A program made the translations under genes and the position numbers. Source: Ignavibacteriota bacterium (GTDB taxonomy: Bacteria; Bacteroidota; Ignavibacteria; UBA10030; SZUA-254). Taken from it: a stretch of 64,000 nt of DNA. Location of the stretch: contig JACREZ010000016.1 in assembly GCA_016212665.1 (NCBI GenBank), positions 1 through 64,000 on the forward strand. The letters run 5' to 3'. How positions within the stretch are numbered: position 1 is the first letter of the stretch; each line of letters begins with the position of its first letter. The notes beneath the pieces were generated by a model. That model saw only the letters and a list, made by a program, of their open reading frames with translations. It was not told where the DNA came from and ran no database searches. Of the stretch, positions 56,789 through 64,000 are shown one piece after another.

Positions 56789-57082
56789 GGTTTGCACTCG
56801 CGCGGAAAGGGTTTGCACTTGTGCCGGAACGGTTTGCACCCGCGCGGAAAGGGTTTGCACTTGTGCCGGAACGGTTTGCACCCGCGCGGAAAGGGTTTGC
56901 ACTTGTGCCGGAACAGTTTGCACTCGCGCGGAAAGGGTTTGCACTTGTGCGGGAAGGGTTTGCACTCGCGCGGAAAGGGTTTGCACTTGTGCGGAAAGGG
57001 TTTGCACTTGTGCGGGAACGGTTTGCACTCGCGCGGAAAGGGTTTGCACTTGTGCAGGAATGGTTTGCACTTGTGCAGGAAC
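56789..57082. repeat. Tandem array 2: fourteen 21-bp units
   Basis: Fourteen contiguous units of exactly 21 bp, consensus GGTTTGCACYYGYGCSGGAAS. Odd units mostly read GGTTTGCACTCGCGCGGAAAG and even units GGTTTGCACTTGTGCCGGAAC, giving a 42-bp higher-order repeat that breaks down near the 3' end (units 10-11 and 13-14 are of the even type in a row). A degenerate unit precedes at about 56768. As the unit is a multiple of three, several frames on both strands remain open, including one continuous with the downstream protein. It lies 68 bp before the start of the S74 protein gene. Confidence 0.92.
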
Positions 57083-57150
57083 AAAACGAATCAAGATTGT
57101 ATGAATTTATTTTATCACCAATTACTAACAACAACGAAAGGAAATCTGTC

Positions 57151-59814
57151 ATGAAACAGATTGCAACTCTCTTAGTATTCAGCATTATTCTGTTCTGTGT
57201 AAGCGCGCAAAGCGTGTTCGCTCAAAGCCCGACATTTTCCGTGCAGGGCGTGTTACGCGACCCGAACGGACGCTCGGTCACCGATGCAACATATTCAATT
57301 ACATTCAAACTGTATGAAGTAGAAACGGGCGGAAATCATGTCTGGGCAGAAACGCAGACAAGCGTTCCGGTATCGCACGGCGTGTTTGTCGCAGAGTTGG
57401 GTTCGGTAACTCCTCTGCCGGTGATTGACGCAAGCAAAACATATTACCTTGGATTTACCGTTGCAGGAGGAACGGAACTGACGCCTCGTGTCGAACTGAC
57501 AAAAACGCTCGCCACGATTACAACGCTTTCCCTCACGGGAGAAAGTAACGTGATGCCTTCTTCCGGCAATGTCGGCATTGGAACGAAAACGCCGGCAAGC
57601 AAACTTTCCGTTGTTGGCGATGTGGATATTAGCGGGAGTCGTCTCCGTGTTGGAACGGATGGGAAGGTCGGTATTGGTACGGCAACGCCTGCATATACAC
57701 TTGATGTGAGCGGCGATTTCAGAGCGACAAAACTCTGGGATGACGATGCAAACTACTTTGCTGATTTGAAAAATGGAGGAAGACTTGGAGGAACGTGGCG
57801 GTTTGATGCAAACGTCGGTATCGGAACGGCAACACCGAACTCACCATTAGAAGTGAACGGAGACCTCCGTATCAGCGCAGGTTCGACAGGGAAAATTTAC
57901 TTTGCCGATGGTACTTCCCTCAGTTCAGCAAACTTAGGCGGGACTGCTACAGGATTAAGCAACCCCGCAGACGCTCCGATTACGGCTGACGGTGACGGCA
58001 ATGGCTCAGGCAGTATTGTGTTGAATACTGGCTCTACTGAAAGAATGAGGATTGCTAATACCGGCAACGTCGGCATCGGGACTGCGACACCAAGCGCAAC
58101 GTTGACAATACAGGATAAGCCTTCAGGTGAATTTACTACGCAAGTAAAAATAGGTGGTACTCTTGTGAGTGGGCTCGCGGGGAGTGAATTTTCCGGTTGG
58201 GGAAATAATTTAGGTAGTTTTAGACCCTTAGGCTCAATTAAATTTATCATGGATTATGGAGCTGCTGACCCGAACATGAGTTCAAGTGTAAGATTCTACA
58301 ATGCACAAGCATCTACACTTACAGAAGTAATGAGGATTGCAAACAACGGCAATGTAGGAATAGCGACAAATAGCCCGATTAGAACTTTACACGTCGATGG
58401 TGAGTTAGTCATTTCAAGACCTGATAATATGGCATATATCAATGTATGTGATAAATCCGGCAATGGTGGTGGAACGATATCTCTGCGGGGATTGACAGCG
58501 AATGGCGCGAATGATGCCCCTGCAAATATTCTTCTCAGCCCAGTAGGAGGCAACGTCGGTATAGGAACGACGACCCCAAGGGGACCATTAGAGGTTACAA
58601 CTCCTTCAGGTAGCAACAAAGTAATCTTTGGCGCACCGAAGACTAACCTCTCAAATAGTGTGCTGTATTTCGACATTAATGATGCCAACCCAATAAATAT
58701 TCAGGCAGCGGTTACCGGTAATTTCGCACATCCAAGGAACTTGGCTCTTCAAGCAATAGGCGGCAATGTCGGCATCGGGACGACGAATCCGCAAGCTCTC
58801 CTCTCCGTTGGTAATGTTACGGGACCGGGAATATCAGAGGCAACAAACAAAGGATTTATTGTCATCAACTCAAATGGCGCTGGTTCACCAACGGGAGGAC
58901 AAGGACTTGAATTTAAGTCTTCCACAAGCAGTAATGGTTACGGGTGGATGATAAATTCCCCTGACTTAGCCAATGCAAATGTGCCTCTCGTTTTTTCTAC
59001 TCGTGCCGCCAGTGCCGATTGGACTGAAGCCATGCGTATTACCAATGGCGGCAACGTCGGCATTGGTAAAACATCACCTGCCTACAAACTTGATGTCAAT
59101 GGCATAATCAATGCAACCGATATTTATAAGAATGGTTCGCCATTAAGTTCAAGTCAATGGGTAACCGCCGGAAGCAGTATTTATTACAATTCCGGCAATG
59201 TTGGCATCGGAACAACAACCCCTTCTGCCAACCTTGAAGTTTCATCATCGACTTCATCAACTATCAAAATACAAGCTGGTTATGGTTGGAATAATTCCAG
59301 CCAATTATTGTTTATGAATAAGGATTTCCAAAGTTATCCGGCTGGAATTCGACTACGCATAAATACTAATAATTACAATAGTGCAGTATTATGTGTTTTT
59401 AATGGAGATTCAAGCTTTGGTACTTTTAGTGGAGTTTATATGGGGTTTCAAGATAATTATTGGTACAGCTGGTCCGACATGAGATTAAAAAAGGATATAA
59501 ATGAACTCGATGGTGGTTTAGCCAAAGTGATGAAACTTCGACCTGTAAGCTACAAGTGGAAAACAAAAGAGAAGAGCAACGTCGGATTTATAGCTCAGGA
59601 AGTAGAAAAAATTATCCCAACAGCTGTTGATGTCCCGAAGAGCGATACTGATTATTATGGACTAAGTCAGGAAAAACTTATCCCCTATCTCACAAAGGCA
59701 ATACAGGAACAACAGGCGTTAATCGAGAAGCAGGCGAACGAGTTGGTGCAGATGTCGGAACGAACGGCAGAACTGGAACGGCTCTACAAAGAACTCAAAG
59801 CCCGCGAACGCTAA
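57151..59814 (+). CDS. Module B: tail-fibre-like protein with self-cleaving S74 chaperone domain
   Basis: An 887-aa exported protein. A signal peptide (about 1-24) precedes the domain shared with 42635 and 33509 ([39 protein letters not shown]; about 27-130). A long series of GNVGIGTxTP units follows (about 145-700). A C-terminal peptidase S74 domain (775-887) has S775-D-M-R-L-K780: cleavage is expected before the Ser, with the Lys five residues on as catalytic partner, as in phage endosialidase chaperones. NVGFIAQEVEKIIP and a terminal coiled coil complete it. It probably folds as a trimeric fibre that releases its chaperone. The ATG at 57151, preceded by AAAGGAAA, begins the signal peptide; the in-frame upstream extension through the 21-bp array is not thought to be translated with it. 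Confidence 0.9.
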   Translation: MKQIATLLVFSIILFCVSAQSVFAQSPTFSVQGVLRDPNGRSVTDATYSITFKLYEVETGGNHVWAETQTSVPVSHGVFVAELGSVTPLPVIDASKTYYLGFTVAGGTELTPRVELTKTLATITTLSLTGESNVMPSSGNVGIGTKTPASKLSVVGDVDISGSRLRVGTDGKVGIGTATPAYTLDVSGDFRATKLWDDDANYFADLKNGGRLGGTWRFDANVGIGTATPNSPLEVNGDLRISAGSTGKIYFADGTSLSSANLGGTATGLSNPADAPITADGDGNGSGSIVLNTGSTERMRIANTGNVGIGTATPSATLTIQDKPSGEFTTQVKIGGTLVSGLAGSEFSGWGNNLGSFRPLGSIKFIMDYGAADPNMSSSVRFYNAQASTLTEVMRIANNGNVGIATNSPIRTLHVDGELVISRPDNMAYINVCDKSGNGGGTISLRGLTANGANDAPANILLSPVGGNVGIGTTTPRGPLEVTTPSGSNKVIFGAPKTNLSNSVLYFDINDANPINIQAAVTGNFAHPRNLALQAIGGNVGIGTTNPQALLSVGNVTGPGISEATNKGFIVINSNGAGSPTGGQGLEFKSSTSSNGYGWMINSPDLANANVPLVFSTRAASADWTEAMRITNGGNVGIGKTSPAYKLDVNGIINATDIYKNGSPLSSSQWVTAGSSIYYNSGNVGIGTTTPSANLEVSSSTSSTIKIQAGYGWNNSSQLLFMNKDFQSYPAGIRLRINTNNYNSAVLCVFNGDSSFGTFSGVYMGFQDNYWYSWSDMRLKKDINELDGGLAKVMKLRPVSYKWKTKEKSNVGFIAQEVEKIIPTAVDVPKSDTDYYGLSQEKLIPYLTKAIQEQQALIEKQANELVQMSERTAELERLYKELKARER

Positions 59815-59864
59815 TCACTAATTGACCGAACACTTGAACTGAAACAAAAATGAAAGGTCAAGTC

Positions 59865-62800
59865 ATGAAAAAGAGAACTATGTTTATGAAAATAACGGTG
59901 TTGCTTTCGTTGGTGATGTTTGTTGGCGGCGCTGTGTACGCGCAAACATGCGACCCGAAGTTCACTATCACTAATGTCATTCAGGTGAATGGCGCGGTAT
60001 TGATGGGAACCGGTGAGAACAAATCTGCACTGACAGCAGGTGTGCAAACAGGATATGCAACAAAGAAACAGGCGACGAACAGTATCGCAACAGGATTCTG
60101 GAGTTTCATGTTGTTGGAACCGAAACCGCCGCTCGTCTTTGCAACCGATGGTGATGAATTGGATAAAATCACCGTTCGATGGAATCTTGTGCGCGACCCG
60201 GACGGTCCTCCGGTAACGGAAAACCAGGTGACACTGTACAAGAATGGAGTAGTGCTGGCAACTCCCAATGCGAATACAACTTCATACTTGGACTACAATG
60301 TTCAACCGGGACAACATTATGCATACGCGGTAACATCATCCAATACAATGGGTGAGAGCAGAACTGAATCCGATATTGGTTTTCTCAATCCCAACGGCAT
60401 CGTTACCGGGCATATCCAAACGAATATGATGTCGGCTGTAGAAGGAGTCGAAGTGCGACTCACGCCGTTGCTCGGCAAGGCGCTCATGTTCGATGGCTCG
60501 AACGACTTTGTCGCACTGACCGACAGCGCGGTGAACGACTTCAGCGAAGGAACGATTGAAGCGTGGGTCTATCTCGGTGAGAACACGCAAGAGACAATTC
60601 TCTCGAAGCAGGAAGAAGGGGGACAGGCGGATGCGGTTTTTTCTATCGGCTACTTTGCCGATGCGAACGGCGCGCCGCAATCCGGCGATGCGGGAAGAAT
60701 CTATTTTCACGGACACAACGGTGTGCAAGCGGCAAGCAGTTTCCGGACGCTGGAGATTTCGCGTTGGTATCATCTTGCTGTTGTCTTCACAGCGACAAAC
60801 GTGCAGTTCTTCATTGATGGAAAAATGGATAACACCGTGTTCGGAAATTATTCTATTCCGCACAACACCGACCCGGAGAATCCGACCTTCGTGAAGTCAA
60901 CCATTGGTGCGTGGCGCGGGTTGAATACCGGTTATTTCACCGGCATCATGGATGACATTCGTGTGTGGGATACAACACGAACAGAGAAAGAACTCCGCCG
61001 CGACATGAAACGAATTCTCAACGGCGATGAGCCGGGATTGGTTGGTTACTGGAAGTTCGATGAAGGTATCGGAGAAGAGTTGTTCGACGGAACGGCGAAG
61101 AACAAGGATGCAACGCTCTGCGGCGCGACATTTTCGGAATTCAAAGCGCCGGTCTATCATTCTGATTTCACCGACACACTCGGCAACTATGCAATTCGCG
61201 GTGTGAACTACGGTTCGGGAAAAACATTCTCGGCAATTCCATCCAAAGTCACCATCATCGGTCGCGCTCTGGAGTTTGATGGCTTGAATGATTACATCAA
61301 CATTCCAAACACGAATTCGCTTAATGAATACATGACGACGAATGAGTTCACGCTGGAAGGTTGGCTAAAGCCGATGAAGATGATGGGCGCACAAAATATC
61401 CTTTCAAAGAGTGCGGGAACTTCCGGTTACAGCGTAGCGATGGAAAATCGCGAAGCGGTATTCTCTATCTATATAGATGGCACACAGCGCACACTCTCCA
61501 CTCAACTCGATTCAAATGTTTGGCGGCACGTTTCCTTAACGTACAGTAGTGCAAACGGATTAGTGTTGTACAAAGATGGTGAGATTGCTGATTCACAATC
61601 AGTTTCCGGCAGTATCAGCGCGGCGAATGCTTCACTTCGCATGGGAGATTTTTCCGGTTTCCTTGACGAAGTACGAATCTGGAAAGTTGCCCGTACACAA
61701 TATGAGATTCAACAAATCATGTATAGTACGACGCTGAACGCTTCGATGGAAACGAACCTTCTCGCATACTATCGTTTCAACGAAGGGAATGGAGACGTGA
61801 TTTCGGATGAAACAGTGAATGGAAACTCCGGCACGTTGTTCAATGCCGATAGTACGATTTGGAGTGAAGATATTCCGTTAGATGAAAAGTTCGAGCATAC
61901 GTTTATGCCGGAAACAAGAAACGTCACGCTCGGAGTGAACAGCCCGTTTGTTGATGATGTGGATTTCACTGACATTGCTCAACTTTCTGTAACGGGATTT
62001 GTGAAATTTGAAGGAACAAATTGCTTTGCCGATAGTGTGGAAATACTGGTGGATGGGATGAGTGCAATTCCGCGAGTCTATACAAATTCATCGGGAAAAT
62101 TTGTAGCAGAGTTTGAGCCGGGTTCCACACATCGGTTGAGTGCCAAGAAAGGGAATCATGGTCTCATACCATCATTTCTTGAAGTGTTTCATATTACACA
62201 ACCAGTTGTACTCAAGCAGCAATTTCAAGATACGACAAAGCGGAAACTCACGGGCAGTGTTGCTGGCGGAACATGCAGATTACCAATTGGCTCGTCATCA
62301 CGCGTACGAGTGCAAAGCATCAGTGGTTGTATTGATACAACGGTCATGATGAATTCTTCAGGGTCGTTCACACTCAATAATCTCCCGCCAATACGATATT
62401 TAGTATCTGCCGCGCATGATGATGCAGGTATCAATGCTCAACTGGAGCAACAAGGGAAACAATTCTCATTGATTGATACGAATCAAAATGCTAGTTTTAT
62501 TTATCGCGCTCCTTTACAGGTTCGTGTCGCGGAAGGATTGCCTGCAAATTCTTGTGGAGATATTGTGTTAAAGCAAGGAGATAAATACATTGTACGATTA
62601 TTTGTTTTTGAGGATTATTTCGGAAATACATGTGCAATAGATACAGGAAAAATAATAAAAGATGATTATGTAACTCAAATCCTCGATAAAGAAATCAATT
62701 TCATAAATGGAATGGCGTACGATACAATTCAGGCTATGGGACCGAATCCGTTACCTCCGAATACCTGGAGAATAGAATATGTAGCAGTGGATAATATTGA

Positions 62801-64000
62801 AAGATCGGCGAGTACATTTCAGGAAGTTATCGTGACGGGACATCGTCCCCGTTCGCAGCAGTTTACCACAGTAAACCCAATGCGGCCAATAATGATTCTT
62901 CGCGATCCTCCTGGGGATAAAAGCTTCACTTCATTTATGAAGGATTCAACATACTCTGTCAAAAGCAAGGGATCATACCTTCATGCACATGGCGGTGGGG
63001 TAGAAGCTGCGCTTAAACTCGGTGTTTCCCTCACAACAGTATCGGGATTAGGATTTGCCGTAGAATTCGAGTCTGGTTTCAGGCATACGATTGGAGCAAA
63101 TGTGGATTTTAATTATAAGTATCTTAATGATAGTGAAGTTGTTCGATCCACAACATTCCACTCTTCCTATTCGACAAGTCCCGAGGCAGACTTCATTGGG
63201 CAGGATGGCGATGTTTATATTGGCTATGCTTCAAATCTTGCTTACGGAGTTTCTGAGGTCATAAAATACGATACAGTAACATGCAACGTTGTCATTTCAA
63301 AAGCACTTTCGATGAACGAAAAAAACGCAACAACAACGTATATGTATTCTGAACGCCACTTGAAGCAGGCAATTCTTCCTCAACTCGATTCTCTCGGAGT
63401 ATCTCCAACAATAACCGATTCAGCAAGAAAAGTCTATAAAGAACAAGCGAAACGATGGCGGCAATGGATTCAGTTAAATGCCGAAGAAAAGCAAACTGGT
63501 GCTAACCCTCAAAATATCACATGGGATGCAGGGGCGATCATTGAAAACAGCTATGCAGTGACGGACGAACGAACAATTAATTGGCAGGAAGAATGGGATT
63601 TGAATGAAGAAGTTTCGCTTGAACTCGGATTCGAATTCAATAAAGCGGGATTAACGACAAAGTTCAAGCAACATAATGAATTTAACGAAACATGGGGTGG
63701 TAGTACGGTGACATCATCAGCGAAAACATACACATACCATCTGGAAGATGATGATGCCGGAGATGTTCATTCCGTTGATGTTTATTCTACAAAAGATGGT
63801 CCTTACTTCAAATTATGGGGAGGTGCTACAAGTTGTCCTTGGGAAAGCACGACAGTGAAAAGGGATTTGGCGCAGATAAATGTTTTTCCATCTACTGCAA
63901 TTAATGTACCTCCTGATGAGCCTGCCGTCTTTACGCTTATGTTGGGAAATGCAAGTGAGACCGATGAAGAGCGGGAATACAAACTCAGTGTTGAGCAGGC
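59865..64000 (+). CDS. Module B: giant LamG surface protein (partial, 3' end outside window)
   Basis: 1378 codons of a paralogue of the 2373-aa protein at 43645. A signal peptide (KITVLLSLVMFVGGAVYAQ) precedes an Fn3-like domain (about 95-180) and two LamG domains (about 203-400 with [12 protein letters not shown]; about 466-650 with FTLEGWLKPMKM). The conserved core follows ([81 protein letters not shown]). Order and spacing match the module A protein throughout. A T9SS sorting domain is expected beyond the window. AAAGG precedes ATG 59865; ATG 59850 is also in frame. Confidence 0.9.
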   Translation, partial: MKKRTMFMKITVLLSLVMFVGGAVYAQTCDPKFTITNVIQVNGAVLMGTGENKSALTAGVQTGYATKKQATNSIATGFWSFMLLEPKPPLVFATDGDELDKITVRWNLVRDPDGPPVTENQVTLYKNGVVLATPNANTTSYLDYNVQPGQHYAYAVTSSNTMGESRTESDIGFLNPNGIVTGHIQTNMMSAVEGVEVRLTPLLGKALMFDGSNDFVALTDSAVNDFSEGTIEAWVYLGENTQETILSKQEEGGQADAVFSIGYFADANGAPQSGDAGRIYFHGHNGVQAASSFRTLEISRWYHLAVVFTATNVQFFIDGKMDNTVFGNYSIPHNTDPENPTFVKSTIGAWRGLNTGYFTGIMDDIRVWDTTRTEKELRRDMKRILNGDEPGLVGYWKFDEGIGEELFDGTAKNKDATLCGATFSEFKAPVYHSDFTDTLGNYAIRGVNYGSGKTFSAIPSKVTIIGRALEFDGLNDYINIPNTNSLNEYMTTNEFTLEGWLKPMKMMGAQNILSKSAGTSGYSVAMENREAVFSIYIDGTQRTLSTQLDSNVWRHVSLTYSSANGLVLYKDGEIADSQSVSGSISAANASLRMGDFSGFLDEVRIWKVARTQYEIQQIMYSTTLNASMETNLLAYYRFNEGNGDVISDETVNGNSGTLFNADSTIWSEDIPLDEKFEHTFMPETRNVTLGVNSPFVDDVDFTDIAQLSVTGFVKFEGTNCFADSVEILVDGMSAIPRVYTNSSGKFVAEFEPGSTHRLSAKKGNHGLIPSFLEVFHITQPVVLKQQFQDTTKRKLTGSVAGGTCRLPIGSSSRVRVQSISGCIDTTVMMNSSGSFTLNNLPPIRYLVSAAHDDAGINAQLEQQGKQFSLIDTNQNASFIYRAPLQVRVAEGLPANSCGDIVLKQGDKYIVRLFVFEDYFGNTCAIDTGKIIKDDYVTQILDKEINFINGMAYDTIQAMGPNPLPPNTWRIEYVAVDNIERSASTFQEVIVTGHRPRSQQFTTVNPMRPIMILRDPPGDKSFTSFMKDSTYSVKSKGSYLHAHGGGVEAALKLGVSLTTVSGLGFAVEFESGFRHTIGANVDFNYKYLNDSEVVRSTTFHSSYSTSPEADFIGQDGDVYIGYASNLAYGVSEVIKYDTVTCNVVISKALSMNEKNATTTYMYSERHLKQAILPQLDSLGVSPTITDSARKVYKEQAKRWRQWIQLNAEEKQTGANPQNITWDAGAIIENSYAVTDERTINWQEEWDLNEEVSLELGFEFNKAGLTTKFKQHNEFNETWGGSTVTSSAKTYTYHLEDDDAGDVHSVDVYSTKDGPYFKLWGGATSCPWESTTVKRDLAQINVFPSTAINVPPDEPAVFTLMLGNASETDEEREYKLSVEQ

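Noticed and set aside
56789..57082. CRISPR array
   Set aside because: Units are contiguous 21-mers without spacers and no cas gene is present; the same holds for 27624-27875.
56569..57150. N-terminal extension of the S74 protein through array 2, and 120-166 aa frames on either strand there
   Set aside because: The true signal peptide begins at 57151 with a ribosome binding site; the extension would bury the signal peptide behind about 190 residues of repeats.
33509..59814. Prophage or tail-like contractile particle
   Set aside because: Only tail-collar and S74 domains occur, each on a protein with a Sec signal peptide; no capsid, portal, terminase, sheath, baseplate or integrase was seen.

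Overview
The window looks like a chromosome segment of a Bacteroidota/Chlorobiota-type bacterium, closest in style to the Ignavibacteria/Kapaibacteria. Secreted proteins end in the type IX secretion (T9SS) sorting domain (NYPNPFNP, then ...LYNxLGxEVATLV..., then VKKxxLLR). TonB-dependent receptor, two-component propeller kinases and AT-rich intergenic spacers with weak ribosome binding sites fit the same group. No rRNA, tRNA, CRISPR array or phage replication/packaging gene was seen, and most coding capacity is on the + strand.

Layout, left half (1-26.5 kb, mostly housekeeping). A truncated lipoprotein gene and a NarL-type response regulator lie on the - strand. Then come an AddA/AddB-like helicase-nuclease pair, a CarH/LitR-like B12 light-sensing repressor followed by a TIGR01777 SDR protein, and a TonB-dependent receptor. 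Three consecutive parvulin/SurA-type chaperone genes follow, then a MoxR ATPase, a T9SS-exported subtilisin and a VWA membrane protein. An ECF sigma factor with its zinc-finger anti-sigma factor is divergent from a TPR-CHAT (caspase-like) protein.

Middle (26.5-38 kb, accessory). A MITE with a 4-bp target duplication, several 75-95 bp palindromes, a 12-unit 21-bp tandem array between a small AraC-type regulator and an Fn3-like protein, a hicBA pair and a DUF433/DUF5615 pair are interspersed with three exported surface proteins.

Right half (38-64 kb). Two successive copies of a five-gene module are present: propeller sensor kinase, NarL-type regulator, stand-alone receiver, phage-tail-like exported protein with a common N-terminal domain, and a giant two-LamG protein (2373 aa in copy A; copy B runs off the window). 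The copies are diverged. The fourth gene carries a phage tail-collar C-terminus in copy A and a self-cleaving S74 (endosialidase-type) chaperone C-terminus in copy B. Copy B also has two intergenic insertions that A lacks: a GIY-YIG nuclease gene bracketed by ~110-bp palindromic repeats, and a 14-unit 21-bp tandem array.

The most interesting candidate for an undescribed system is this duplicated sensor/receiver/tail-fibre/giant-LamG module. Next is the repeat ecology around it: the GIY-YIG-associated palindromes, 20-36 bp mini-palindromes inserted inside other repeats, and the two 21-bp arrays. All functions are inferred from sequence reading alone; no database search was run.
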